A model generated the notes under the pieces. The model did not search any database, had not been told where the DNA came from, and was given only the letters and a program-made list of their open reading frames with translations. A stretch of DNA of 64,000 nt, from positions 1 to 64,000 of the forward strand of contig JAKZAN010000161.1 in the NCBI GenBank assembly GCA_023053545.1. Reading direction: 5' to 3'. Position numbers and translations under genes: made by a program. The stretch's first letter is position 1, and each line of letters starts with the position of its first letter. The stretch is from Lepidurus packardi (lineage: Eukaryota; Arthropoda; Branchiopoda; Notostraca; Triopsidae). Below are positions 1 to 11,787 of the stretch, piece after piece.

Positions 1-224
1 CCAACCCCAACCCCAACCCCAACCCCAACCCCAACCCCAACCCCAACCCCAACCCCAACCCCAACCCCAACCCCAACCCCAACCCCAACCCCAACCCCAA
101 CCCCAACCCCAACCCCAACCCCAACCCCAACCCCAACCCCAACCCCAACCCCAACCCCAACCCCAACCCCAACCCCAACCCCAACCCCAACCCCAACCCC
201 AACCCCAACCCCAACCCCAACCCC
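1..224. repeat. Macronuclear telomere, (CCCCAA)n
   Basis: About 37 perfect copies of CCCCAA run from the first base to about 224 with no variant repeats, then unique sequence begins. On the complementary strand this is the G4T2 repeat that telomerase adds to macronuclear chromosome ends in Tetrahymena-type ciliates. The 253 bp between the repeat and the first gene show no subtelomeric satellite, so the telomere sits directly on gene-bearing DNA. Confidence 0.98.
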
Positions 225-477
225 ACTCTGCTGTTTACCAGACTACGCGGCTACCCCAGGCATTATCGTGCGACAAGATAATATCGTGGAGGCCATCTGA
301 AATAAATTAGGCAATTTAGTATGAAGACTCTAAATCCATTCATATCATAAATGTCTGGTAGATAGCTCTCGAAAGACCAGTCGAAAATCAGACACTCAAT
401 TAAACATGGAAAACCAAATATTAATATAGCTAGAAATGAGACCCTCGCCTTCGAAATTAATCACGCCAACGCTGCCC

Positions 478-1056
478 TCAAGATCCCAGAATCATGCAAA
501 CAGGGATTGGCAGCAGGAACCCCCTGAACTAGAACTCGTTAGCCATACTTCTTTTGGTCAGGAAAGTGCTTCGAGGTGGTTATTTGCATGACACAATGTG
601 GTCTACTAGCCTGATCCTTGGGATCATTTTTTTGCATTTGTAGCATTGCCTCATGGGAGCACAGTCCTTCTTATGTCGGTTCAATATACCTTTGGGGAAA
701 CTGTTAAAACAGCCATCACATTACTAATCGATGGCTTAGCAGAAGCGCATCTTGGAGTTCTCGTAAGTTGATTTGCAGTTGTTAGATCTAGGCTTCAGTG
801 GAGTTTACTGCTGCAGAGAGAATAAAATGAAATCACTATGATTGGTTACTTTAAAGTCTATTGACGAGAAAAGAGCAAGACATTTGGGGCACTGGGGAAG
901 ACTGGCAGATCGGTTTATGCGAGGTTCATTGAATCTGAAGTCACAGCAAGAACATGTATATTGGTAGGTTGTGGGGGAGTTGCGATAGTAGTAAGAATAG
1001 TGCGATCGATCGGAGTATTGTTGAGGGCGTTGTGGCCAAGGGTACGAACTCTGCAT
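478..1056 (-). CDS. Small protein with two C2HC zinc fingers
   Basis: Single exon, 192 aa, ending at TGA, with several in-frame TAA/TAG codons read as Gln. The N-terminal 30 residues are rich in Tyr, Ser and Pro. A first Cys cluster (CSCC ... CPKC) lies near residues 34-58. Two tandem fingers follow with identical C-x2-C-x11-H-x3-C spacing: one begins CDGC and ends HKKDC, the next begins CYKC and ends HIVSC. This spacing is that of the short C2HC (zf-C2HC_2-like) fingers found in cytoskeletal or nucleic-acid-associated proteins; the binding partner cannot be told. It is the first gene from the telomere, transcribed toward it, and is divergent from the LMBR1 gene. The regular finger spacing makes it very likely real. 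Confidence 0.78.
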
Positions 1057-1369
1057 GGTTGGGGAAAAGGGTATTGTAGTAGTTTGTGTCTGTGTCGGTA
1101 GGATGATCTCTCACTATTGATTATTTTGGAATTAGAGAAATCGAATTGTGGAGGGCTTATTTGAGGATATAAAGAAGAGCAAAGGATTCATACATACAAG
1201 AGAGGGAGCGCAATGATTAGCAAAAAATGCAAATAGGCCTATATAATGTTAATTAATCCCATCGGATTCTTTTAATTTGATATGCGATGCTTTAGCTTAT
1301 ACTCCTTTCTCTTTCTATTTTGCTTGTTTTTGAATTGCTTTATTTTATACCCTACTCCACTTAGTTCGC
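1057..1369. promoter_or_regulatory. Divergent intergenic region
   Basis: 313 bp between the divergent zinc-finger and LMBR1 genes, so it should contain both promoters. It becomes pyrimidine- and T-rich just before the ATG at 1370. No specific element was recognised. Confidence 0.4.
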
Positions 1370-3004
1370 ATGGATGTTTTCCTGCTTATCGTCTGCATCG
1401 TCATGGGCATCCTTCTCTTCATCGCCAACGTCTACATCATGGCCTACTACTCCCACGCTGAAGATCGCAACTCCAAACCAGCTCTATTCTGCAAAATCAT
1501 CGTTGTCTTCACACTCATGCTCTGCTAGGCGCAGGAACTCTTGGTTGCTCTTGACGCTGCTAACAGTAGGGGATATGGAGCTGGTTTCAACATGTCTTTA
1601 ATGTGGCAAATCTTCTACTTGGCTACTTTCATCAATCTGGGCTTCCTCCTACCCCTATCTGTCTTCCTCTATGAGTCCGACACGGATAAGTCTGTCCTAA
1701 AGAGAGTTGCGACCACGATCTGTGAGCTGATTATTACGATTGGTGCTATATGTGTCCTGACGTTCGTAAGCTATGTCTACCTGAATACGGCTTCTGCCCC
1801 AGTATTGATAGTTTAGAATCAATTGGCCTATTAGACATTGCCGATATCTTTATCTAGTGCCTAGATCAGCGATACAGACTACTTGGTGATCTAAGACACC
1901 GGCTTCATGAATGTTAGCATTGGGATTCCCTACTATATCATGGGCCTGATGTGTTTTTTCGGCTATTTTGTTCTGATATTATGCGGAGGCTGTGGGCTGT
2001 CCGCCCTACCTCTGGATCTGATAATGCAGTTCCGAATGAGACCCAGATGGCTGAGGTCTTCAGATGCAAACCAAAAGAAGATAGAGCTTCGACAGACTGC
2101 ATCATAGCTTATAAAGATCGGTGAGAAACTCAGAAGAGAAATGAAAAATACAGAATATGAGAGTGGATGGTGGCAGAGAAGAAAGCAGAACGGCAAAGTA
2201 GTGCAGGAGTTCTCATAGTACGAGAAACTCGTAGAGTAGCACTCCGAAAGAGTCGAACTATTCAAGATGGAACTCCAAATGGCTGATGTCAACCCTTTGG
2301 TATTTATTGGTAAACTCATCATCGGCATACTATGTGTGTTTGTGACTCTTCTCTGGTGGTTCCAGATACTCTTCAGCCAGCTCGTCTACTCCAACGGCAA
2401 GCCTCTCAGCTACATGTTTGACGAAGTGCTGCTCTACTTGGAGAACCATAATGCGAGCTTCATCGCTGTTATCCTGTTCGTGCTGCTCAGCCAATATCTC
2501 GTGTTCTGCATTTTGAAAGGTAGCTTCTCATTCGGGGTTTCTATACCGTATGTATTCTCGTTCCATCCAATGGCCCCGGGCAAGACATGGATGAACTCTT
2601 TTTTGTTCAATGTCGCCTTATCGGTGCTGGGATGCGTGGCCATCAGTCACCTGTGTGTGTGCTCATTTCCACAATACCTACGCATGAGCGAAGTGAGACA
2701 CCTCTTCGTTAACCAGGTCAACCACATGAAATTCTTCAAGTTCTTCTTTGAGAATAAAATTTTCATGTACATACTGGTGATTTGGAGTGCATTGATATCG
2801 ATCTATGTGATTTTCAAAGGTGTACAGAAACCAGAGATTCTGAAGATAATCGAATAGAAGCGTAAGAAGCTGAAGATGAAGCCTCTGGAAGTGGAGATGT
2901 AGGAGATAAAGTATAGCAGAAAAGGAGCAGAGCCGGGATAGAAGAAGAAGGAACAACGGAATACTGGCAAGAGTGCAACTGTACGGAAGAAAATCAAAGG
3001 CTGA
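1370..3004 (+). CDS. LMBR1-domain multi-pass membrane protein
   Basis: Intronless, 544 aa, starting at the ATG before MDVFLLIVCIVMG and ending at TGA; TAA/TAG codons occur throughout as Gln. The LMBR1/LIMR family comprises nine-pass membrane proteins that include the lysosomal cobalamin-export factor LMBD1 and the lipocalin receptor. Family signs visible here: the N-terminal pair of helices with YYSHAEDRN between them, DAANSRGYG near residue 60, and GCGLSALPLDLI near residue 210, followed by a charged cytoplasmic segment (about residues 220-300) and three to four more helices. The C-terminus is strongly basic. LMBR1 proteins in protists are not tied to one substrate, so cobalamin transport is only a possibility. 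Confidence 0.85.
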
Positions 3005-3145
3005 TCAAAAAGAGATAGATGGAGAATGTGGAAGTACCAGAATGTACAAACACAGCTATTGTTGCTCTTTTGATGTTATTGTCTACTACCATATTTTAAA
3101 ATATCAACCGAGAAATAATATAAATAGCAATAATAATATACACAG

Positions 3146-5118
3146 TCAGCCCCACCAGGAAGGCATGATATTGTACCTGTATTTATCCATTTTGTTACTA
3201 GGTTTCTTCTCCATCTTGTTGCTGGGACGCAGGTTCAACAGATTCCGCATCGCTGTCGCCGGAGGGGGGCTGTCGTAGAGCCCCATCCTGTTATAGCTGT
3301 TACTATTGTGGTTGTTGTTCATGTACCCCTGACCATACAGGTTGCCATTATGGTTGTTCTGGGCAACTCTCTCCGGTTTTACTCCACTCGACATCTAGTT
3401 CTGCAGTCTACGGTAGTACTGGCTAATGTTGCCTTAGGACTAGGACTTTTTCTTAGACAGTCGGTATAAGTCTTCCTCATCTTTACTGATGGACTGTCGT
3501 GCTGCATTCCTATGTGCAGACTAATTACGGTTGGAGTTGACCTGGCTATTATTGATAGAGGTGTAGTCTTATCTTTTCCGGCCGACTTTGATCTAGTAAG
3601 GTCTTGGATTGCTGGGGGTGATAGCTCGGACTGGTGCAGTTGGGCCATGGGGTTTGATGTCTTTACTACCACTAGACATGCGTTGTTCCGTCTTGGGGAT
3701 ACTAGTGACAGGCCTTTTTACATTGCTGAGCTGTTTATTGATATACTCCTAGATTTCCTGTTGCTTAATTATTAAACTTCTCTGGATCTCCCTAATTTCT
3801 ACCTCTTTGGAGTTCGAATAGCTGTTCTCGATATGACTATTGAAAAGCTTGCTAGACTTGTGCTCAGATTTCTAGATTGAACGTGCTGGACCTTGTCTTG
3901 GCTCGACCCGGGACTACTAAATAGGTTTACTCTTGCTCCGACTCAGATCTATGTTATAAGGTTTGCTATTGTTTTGTTGATGGCTGCTAAGTTTAAGCCC
4001 GCTGCTCTCCGCTCTGGTATAGTTCTCGTTAGGGAGATTGCGAGGAGAGAGATTAGGAGACCAACGTTGAGAGATCCTCGGGGACTAAATCTATTAATAT
4101 TTGGACTTGGGGAGGTTGTTCTGAAGACCTTTCAAACCGAGCGGTACTTTGATGGTTCTGAGGAGTTACTTATTTTATTGGTGCTCGGAAGTGGAACCTC
4201 CATTGTTCACCATATACTTACTGCCATTCTTGACCACTAGCGGGTGTTTTAACAGTTCTGCAGCAGATGGCCTCATTCTCGGGTTTTTCTGCATGCATAG
4301 CGATACGAAACTCTCTAGATCCCTCGAGTAACAGGACGGAAGATGTTCGTAAACTGCTCTCTGCACACTCTTGAACAGACTCTACATGTCGTGCCCCGTA
4401 AAAGGAGGCTTTAGGGAAGCCATCTCGTAAATGATGCAGCCGAGAGACCAGATATCGCTTTTATGATCATAGGGTTCATCCCTCCACACTTCAGGACTTG
4501 CGTAGTAAGGAGTGCCGGTTTGGGTGTAGGCAAGATGCCCCTTATTGACTTTAGAAACATTGAGGTCTCCCAGCTTATAAGCCCCTTCAGACAGGAATAT
4601 ATTCGCGCACTTGAGGTCCCTGTGTAGAATTTGCTTAGCATGCAGACTCCTGAGCCCTATCAGCATGTGTACAATGGCCTTCCAGATTTCCTTTTCGAGT
4701 ATCAATGCGCGTTGTTGCTGTGCCTGGGTGATTCTTTTTTGTAGGTCCCCACCATCTAGAATGTGTGCATATTTCAATGATGACGATTCTGGGAGGATGG
4801 TACCTGCGAACTCCATAACGATACAGAGGAGGTTGAGTTTTTAGTCGTAGATTGCTTCTTTGTAGCTGACTATGTTAGGACTGTCGATAGAGGCCAGGAT
4901 GCGTATCTCATTGACAGCGTTTTATCGTTATTTATCTTTGAGTGCATCCATTCTGACCTGGGAGAGTAGTAGTAAAATGACGGAGGGATTGTTTTTGTTG
5001 AGGGTACCTTTTTGAGGGCGTAGATCTTGTTGTCGCTGATACGTTTGACCTTGTAGACGGTACTAAAACTACCCTTTCCTAGTTTGTCGAGAGGGATAAA
5101 GTCTTTGAGTGTTGTCAT
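3146..5118 (-). CDS. NEK-family serine/threonine protein kinase
   Basis: 624 aa from three exons; introns at 4958-5007 (50 nt) and 4756-4803 (48 nt), both GTACC...AG. Splicing restores MEFADGGDL, the hinge segment typical of NIMA-related kinases. The kinase domain fills residues 1-260: glycine loop LGKGSFSTVYKV, catalytic Lys in YALKKV, catalytic loop HRDLKCANIF, metal motif GDLNVSK (DLN in place of DFG), and TGTPYYASPEVW in the activation segment. NEKs control cilium length, basal bodies and mitosis, and are greatly expanded in ciliates. The remaining 360 residues are Asn/Ser/Gln/Lys-rich and low in complexity, as in many ciliate NEK tails. Convergent with the LMBR1 gene, 141 bp apart. Confidence 0.92.
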
Positions 5119-7546
5119 GGAGTCTTAGCTAAAATTCTGAAATTAAATAATAGCAACTAAAAATCAATAAAATGTCCATCGCTTCTTTCCTGCTTAATGG
5201 AATATACACATATACCAAAGAGAACGACATCTATACGATTGTCTGATTGACCTCTGTCACTGCCTAGTCTTTATTTTCCTGACTATCTCTATATCTTTCT
5301 GTTGGTCGACATGGTTCTGTCTCCACCATCTCCTTACGGTTTGATCTATCTCCCATACATAACATGTCCTCAATTATCCTCATTATATGAGGGTCATACC
5401 TTTGGGAAAAATAGTCAGTCCTGTGAGTAGCCTAATATTCGATAAGCTGCCAAACTGAACGCAGTAAATACGGCCCAAACTTCGTGAACAAGTGCCTATC
5501 CTATTATCGAGGCGTGGAAACTACTGATTTTCTAGGTGCCAACCAAATAACAAGGCCTACCTCCTAAAAAACAGAAAAGCCGCTCTGGCCTTTGTTATAA
5601 CCCTAATGCATGCCTTGATTTAATCAAACATTATTCAATATCTTAAAACCCCGTTAGTTATTAGTCCTAATATCCTCGTTAAGGGGAATTCCCTAATATC
5701 AATATCCATCCATCCGCACCATATCGTTATTGACATTTGAGATATTGGCATTAACATTAATATATTGGCCTACTGGGGAGGCTGACTAAAAATAAATTAC
5801 CGTTCCACACTCTCAATTTTACATAGTCTGATTTGCAAACACACAATTGTCGGATAACTCCACACCCTCCTGGCTCCCCTAGAACACCAGGAATGAGAGA
5901 ATTGTGCTTGGGGGAGCAGGGCGAGGCGGGATACTGCCTCCGAGCCGGGAAGGATTAGTTTGAGCCACATAGAAGGTAGAGGGCAGGAGAGGCTAAACCC
6001 AACATTGAGAGGTAGCCGTAAAATATCAAAAAACATGTGTTTAGATAATCTATGAAAAATAGCAAGGAGAAAAAAGGAAACTGTTTGAGAAATGTAAAAA
6101 TATGAGATACTAAAAGGAACTCGAGTCGGTCTCACACACCTCGGACCCGTGCTGTGTGGCATGGTTGTGGAGGGGTGCCTTGGACAAGAATCAGTCAGCT
6201 CACAGGGATGTGAGTTGTTGGGCTTTCCTCTAAACGATAGGTTTAGCTCTGGTGAGTCTAATTAAAGAGTATCCGCCTGTGGTATCTGCATTGGTATAGT
6301 TTGGATATAGATGGCCAGCGAGTGTTGATCGTGGGGCAAAAAGATGAAGAGCGAGGACTAAGTAAGTGCTGGGGTGTATGTGGGTGGGGTTTGGGGTGGT
6401 GACAACGATGGTAGAACAGCATTGATTTTGATGGGGCTATTGATGAGTTAGTGATATATATTTTTAAGAGGTATGTGTTTTGTTTTTGGCTAAAGTAGGT
6501 GGTATTCAAGAGAAGAGTTCAGGGTTCTCACGCATTACTAAAATATAAATAAAATACGATATCCCTTGATGGGATAGACCCTGTTAATAGTATATATGGA
6601 GATTCACTATCGATTGGCATACACTTGCCATTACCATTTTTGTCTTAGTTCTACCCACTTCTCACTAATTCACAAATAAAATTATCAGGTCCACTTCCCA
6701 CCTCACTCATCCCCAGAAAACACTCCACACACCGGTTTCCTCCACCCCCCACCCTCTTCCCCCGTCCCTATTCGCCTAGCCACAACTTATTTCTACAACC
6801 CACCATTATGTATAACCCTTAAACCATATTGGCATTCACTGGGCTAGGTGCGCCAGGGAGCACCGAGACGGTATATTGTAGCTGGGCCTCGGCATGGCCA
6901 TCGGGAATTGTAACTTATGTCCAGTTATTTGACTAATTTGACCGATTAAACGGGTCTAAAGCTATCTGTTTTTAAAATTAGTAACCTCCCACCAATATTC
7001 TTCACCCCATTCCGAAAACCAGTCTCTCTGGCCCGACTTCCGAAGCCCCTGCGACTCGGCTTTTCGGAAGGTTCCACTGCCTGAATGCTCATGCCAGGCG
7101 TGGGAGGAGTGGCCTGGGCGAGGAGAGGTACACTGGGTTGGGGTGTTTTTGTGACGTTTCAGGGATTTTGTGCTATCAAATATGTAAGATGAAAGCAGAG
7201 GAGAGGAATGCTAAATCAAGAAGAATGGGGACATAAAAACCGTAGATACTCTGAGAAAAGGGTAGCAAAGGGAAAGGGGAACTAGGAAAGGCGAAGAGGA
7301 AGGGGGGATTTGTTTTCAGATGCTGAAAGTAGGAAGGTACGATGAATACTAGATGTGGTACAGTGTATGTTTATGGGTTCTGTAGTCTGCAATAGATCTC
7401 GGGAATCCTGAACTCGCCAATAAAGGCAGGTCTAAAATGGGGGACAGGGGGTTCTTTATAATAAAATAAATAACACCCAAAAAACATATCAAACAATAAA
7501 ACAAACACAATCAACCCCTCAACCACCTTCCACATTTTCCACTCCC
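5119..7546. other. Long stretch without a recognisable gene
   Basis: About 2.4 kb upstream of the NEK gene. Both strands contain TGA-free frames, but they lack biased codon use, recognisable motifs or plausible introns. The only clear structure is the hairpin at 7037-7070. It may hold regulatory DNA, non-coding RNA or an old retained spacer. Confidence 0.5.
7037..7070. repeat. Strong inverted repeat (hairpin)
   Basis: CTTCCGAA at 7037-7044 pairs perfectly with TTCGGAAG at 7063-7070. Inside, GCC at 7045-7047 pairs with GGC at 7058-7060, leaving a TT bulge and a 10-nt loop. That is 11 base pairs, mostly GC, within a gene-free stretch. It could be part of a structured RNA or a terminator-like element. 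Confidence 0.55.
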
Positions 7547-7931
7547 ATGGACGATTTCCCCCTCGACTCCGACCCTTTTGTCTTCAACGAAGTCCGCGAG
7601 CTAGACCCCTATGCAGGTTTCCACCCCGAAGACCTCTACGACTCCGTCTTCCCCGACTCCGAACCCATCCCCGATGGCATGCTGTGCTAGGCTGACACAG
7701 CATCCACAATCCCCAGCGCTACCCAACTCGCCCCAGGCGAAGTTCTGGGGTTCTACTGCCCACAGCTGAATCTTTTCATCGAGTGTACTGCCGAAGAGTA
7801 CGCCCAGATCCTGGTAAGCTCCTCCTTTTTTATAATTTTTCACGAGTGTTTAACGTGCTTAGGGTAAAATGCCAGGAATGGAGCCGAGCCAAGCTGTGAA
7901 CCAGGCCACTTCGCTGACTTTGATCCCTTGA
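7547..7931 (+). CDS. Small acidic orphan protein
   Basis: 111 aa from two exons; the 49-nt intron at 7814-7862 has GTAAG at the donor and CTTAG at the acceptor, and splicing leads to TGA after TSLTLIP. The N-terminal 40 residues are packed with Asp, Glu, Phe and Pro (MDDFPLDSDPFVFNEVREL), followed by a Cys-containing middle (DGMLCQ, GFYCPQLNLFIEC). I do not recognise the family. Support comes from the canonical intron, strong C-rich third-position codon bias shared with neighbouring genes, and an in-frame TAG. It sits alone inside the gene-poor stretch. Confidence 0.6.
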
Positions 7932-9533
7932 AGGGCGGGGAGAAGCGAGGGAGATAAGAGCTGCGTGTGCCCTTTTTGACTCTATTACTTATTTATATAC
8001 ACCAAAATCTAAATTATTTGTTTGTTTCCACCCTTTCCCTTGGTAAAGTGTACGCATAAGCATATATATTTCCTTGTACTGTCTATCTCTTTTTATTCTT
8101 TAGTAGTAATTCCAAAGCTAGACAAACATTTTAAAAAATACACAATAAAAACTTAACAACCCCATATCCTGTCAGGCAAACCCAAGTCTCTTCACACAGC
8201 AGCGCGTGTCTTGCACGGACTTCGCGCCAGGTATTCTTGTATGGTTCAGATCCCAGGCCCCCCCATCGTCTGAATCACGCTGTACACCTCAAGGACAACT
8301 CGAAATCCCCTATTTCTTAATTTATTGATGTTGGATCTTGGAGAACCTCTCTCTTCGAAATTAAGTTAGAGAAAGTTGAAATTTGATGTCCATATAACAT
8401 ATTTTTTAAACACATAACGCATAAAAACTAGGCTGTATTCCTGGAAACCAAGGAAAAGGGGTTGGCTGCAGCATTGGGACAAACCCATCCGAAACTCAGA
8501 AAAAAGGGATCAAAATGTGAGTCTATGCGTGTTGGGGGTCCTGGAGCGATTTGGAGGAGAGGGCCTGCCTAGACTGGATTTATTTTGATGGGAGTGTTTG
8601 AGAGTTATGGCTTTTTTATGAAACGAATTTGGTTTAAAACTGGGCTTCTCATTGATTCTTGATGGGAGAGTGTGTGCTATTGGCTATCGAATAGATATAA
8701 GATAGTCATCCCACTACATTTACTACTTCTGCACTCCCGTTGCGCCAGGGTCTTCCGTATTCGGAAACACCTCTTCTCACCCCTGTCTTCCTCTCTCTTT
8801 TTTAAATCTACCAACATGCTTTCACTTTACCCGAATTCTACGAGTGTGAAGGGTTTCCCCCATTATTTGAACAGCTAATTCAAAAACACTTCGTTTTCAT
8901 TTCTCAACAACCCTTTCCCGCACTACTCTCTTCGATATGCGTTCAATGGCATCATTGGACCCGAAAATCAACTTGTGTTTGAGTTTTGATGGGGATTTCG
9001 CTGTAGGCGCGATGGAAGAGTGGATGGAAACGTGTAGACGAGGAATATGGGCTGGGTGAGGGCAAGAAAGAGGGGGAGTGTGATATCCAGGATGATAGTT
9101 GAATTGATAGTAGGAAAGGGGGGCGTTAATAAGGAATTGCTGGGAATGTGGGGAGGATATGGGGTGGATGGATGATAACCAGTATTCGTTTAAATAGTTA
9201 ACTATTTAGTTGAATGAAGGGAACAAAGAGAAAGAGAAACGTCATTTTTACTGGAAATATGCATATACATGGGATAAACAGTATAAAAGCCATGTGTCGC
9301 AGAAACAACAACAAATAACATAACCTCAGCCCATAAAAGTACCAAACCCCACCTTATTTATAACTTTTAGTGTCTATTATTATTGGTTTTCATCATTGCT
9401 AATGAGTACATATTATATTTAGCAGCCAACAAATAGCACAAATACACACCCATTCATAAATTTCCAGTATCATTTTAAATCGCCATATCCATACACGTAT
9501 TGCATATAAGGCTCAGCTCAAAGTCTGCATCCC
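7932..9533. other. Second part of the gene-poor stretch
   Basis: 1.6 kb with no frame that looks coding on either strand. It is rich in G-runs and T-runs in places, for example around 9110-9180. The one discrete element seen is the palindrome at 9191-9208. Confidence 0.5.
9191..9208. repeat. Perfect 18-bp palindrome
   Basis: TAAATAGTTAACTATTTA is fully self-complementary with no spacer, about 325 bp beyond the 3' end of the coiled-coil gene. A dyad of this length can be a dimeric protein site, but no protein can be proposed. Confidence 0.6.
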
Positions 9534-10581
9534 TCACCGCCGTAAAACGTTTCGGCACCGGTTCATTATAGATTAGTTCAGGCTCTCTCGCACCCCCGAG
9601 TGTCCTCGCGCCCTTACCGCTGAACATCGGCCTTCGTAGTTGCCCACCATAACGGGTCTCGAATTCTAGTCTTGCACCTGCCCCCGGCCTTCACAATACT
9701 CGGTCTTTGAACGGAACTCCGAGAGTCTTCTTCTCCTCTCTTTCTGTCCGCCCATGTATGAGTTGTTCCCGAGATCTCGCTCCCGAACTACTTCCTGTAC
9801 ATCCTGTTTTGACTGAACATACTATTGGACTCTTGAACGATATCGTTGGTCTTCTTGTGCGTTAGGATCCAGCATTTGTAGTTCTAGCTCCCCAAGCCGA
9901 TACTGTTTGGGTTGGTAAAAAGTCGGCTGGAGTCTGTCATAGTGTTGCCTGATCTGGCTCTGGAGACTGCACTCGCTGGCTCTGAGCTGGACTATGAGAT
10001 TATTGGCTTGGGTGAGTTAGTTGTCTTTTTTGACAAAGCCATCCTTGTATATCGCTAGATTTTCAATAGCTTCCTGCAGTTCTTGACGCAATCGGTCCGT
10101 ACTGAAATCTAGCGGGACATTGTGGCTTGTATTCTTTTGCCTCTATACTTCCTACTTGGCTTAAGCCAGTTCCTGCTTGAGGATCTAAATCATGCGACGC
10201 TGCGATTCACATTATTGTTTATAGTATGACTATTTTCGATGATGGTTATCGATCTACATCAATAGTATCTTCTCACGCTCTTCGTATCTGATGGTCTAGA
10301 AAGGCAGGTAGGCAGAAAGGGGTTTCAATGATGGGTATGGGTACTTGTTGTCGGAGCTGATTCTCATGGCTTAGTTTGAGTTATTTTAGTTAGTCAGACT
10401 GTCGGGCGATGGCTCCAACTGCTCTTCTGGGTTTTTCAGATGTATTGGTGGGTTATTCGGTCTGTGTTTTGGAAGTGTCGCGTGGTCGTGGAGGAGTATG
10501 CTCGGGGAAACCCTGCTGGGAGCCATAGATTTGTAGGTTGACTTTGTTGAGTGCATTCTGGATGGTGTGAATAGCTTCCAT
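9534..10581 (-). CDS. Coiled-coil protein
   Basis: 332 aa from two exons joined across a 49-nt GTACC...TAG intron at 10296-10344. Residues 1-80 are polar and Pro/Ser/Thr-rich. From about residue 85 to 230 the protein is a Gln/Glu/Lys-rich coiled coil, with blocks such as LQEAIENLAIYKDGFVKKD and QLRASECSLQSQIRQH. Many Gln codons are TAA/TAG. The C-terminus is basic (MNRCRNVLRR) and ends at TGA. No catalytic domain is visible; a structural or adaptor role is likely. Codon use fits the neighbours. I cannot assign a family. Confidence 0.72.
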
Positions 10582-10896
10582 GTCAATATTATTATTTTTT
10601 GTGTCTTTGAAGTGAGAGGGATAAGTAAATGTTATTCTAACGTATGTCTGTTAAATATTCCGCCCTAACCTTTTCTAGCTCTCCATATCTTGGTAAAGTG
10701 ATACCGAACACTAAAAACGATACCTATCATCATCAATCTATTGTATCGATCAATAAGACTCTTCACTAGTTCGCGTATCTTCAGGCTCCCAAAATATGTT
10801 AGCTCTATGATTTTTGAAGGTCCTTCACCACCACAAACTTAGTCATATTCCTATATATATACAAATTATTCGATCGGATCTTTCATCAAGAGACCA
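10582..10896. other. Spacer between two tandem minus-strand genes
   Basis: 315 bp that should include the promoter of the coiled-coil gene and the 3' end of the upstream orphan. AT-rich near 10590-10610. No other element seen. Confidence 0.35.
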
Positions 10897-11787
10897 TCAG
10901 GTGATGTTTTGTCTCTTTACATCGTCTCTCGTAACTCCCAGTCGCCATGGCCGTTCTCCCATTTTAGAAGATGCTCCTAGCTTCCAGTCAACAATAGACT
11001 CAACGCTGATCGCGGATTCACTGTTTTATATCGACTCGCATGTCCTGAAATTCAGTTACCCTTCATTGCCTATGATCTAAGTACAGTCAGGAAACAGTCT
11101 TGATTTTGGGTGATATGCAGGCAGCCGGGCTGTCGATGAATGAGTAGTAGCATAGTTTTATCTCTCGTTAGTCCACTGACTATTTCTCCTCTGGTTGATC
11201 AGAACAGAATCCACGGTTAGAGCAAACAGCCCTTGGGAGTTTTATTTATGAATTCCAGTGGGTTTTTGTATATTGGTATAAGCAGGATGATTTTGATTGT
11301 ATAGAGCTGGATTGACATGGCGATATTAGCAGTAAGTAATGGAGTATTGATTCGATAACCGGTCGCGAGTCAGATCGAACGGTATTTAGTGAGGAGAAAA
11401 TGGGCTTAGAGTCTGGGTCTACACAGAGAATTTGGAAACTGATTTCAAGTTGGTTTCAGTCTGGGACTAAGCGTTATGGAAATTGCAAGTCTGAGATTCG
11501 GCCCTGATTAGGACTCGTCCAGACCTGGGAGACAGAGGGAATGATCTTATCTGGGGATGATGGTCGAAGGTTCGATGACTCTGCAGATTCGCTGAAACTC
11601 GTGCAGACACCGATATTTTCTATTTATGGTTCTGGAGGTTCACGTGCTTCTTGCCGAGAGGGAGGTAGAGGTTGAGGCCAGGCAGACGAGGATGTGTGGG
11701 GCGATCAGATGCTTTCTGCTCTTTGAGTTTTTTGAGAGAACACTTTGAAGGGAATGGTTTGGTGAGGGATTTGGAAGGTTGTATCAT
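10897..11787 (-). CDS. Uncharacterised basic Ser/Asn/Gln-rich protein
   Basis: An uninterrupted 296-aa frame from ATG to TGA, with about ten in-frame TAA/TAG codons. The N-terminal third is Lys/Pro-rich (LTKPFPSKCSLKKLKEQK), the middle is Ser/Thr/Gln-rich and the C-terminus is mixed (DWKLGASSKMGERPWRLG). No domain, signal peptide or membrane segment is seen. With only TGA as a stop, frames of this length can arise by chance a little under 1% of the time per start, so this call rests on length and neighbour-like codon use. It lies between two better-supported genes on the same strand. Confidence 0.5.

Noticed and set aside
1370-3004. Apparent pseudogenes: genes broken by many TAA/TAG codons
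   Set aside because: Explained by TAA/TAG being Gln; frames and family motifs continue across every such codon.
5797-6162. Minus-strand frame of 121 codons, extendable with TAA as Gln
   Set aside because: No codon bias, motifs or introns; long open frames are expected by chance when TGA is the only stop.
6258-6509. Minus-strand 83-codon frame rich in His/Pro/Ser
   Set aside because: Composition reflects GT-rich spacer; nothing conserved.
8672-8878. Plus-strand 68-codon frame
   Set aside because: No coding bias; soon closed by TGA; no splice partner found.
10814-11080. Plus-strand 88-codon frame
   Set aside because: Antisense to the 296-aa minus-strand gene, which has better length and composition.
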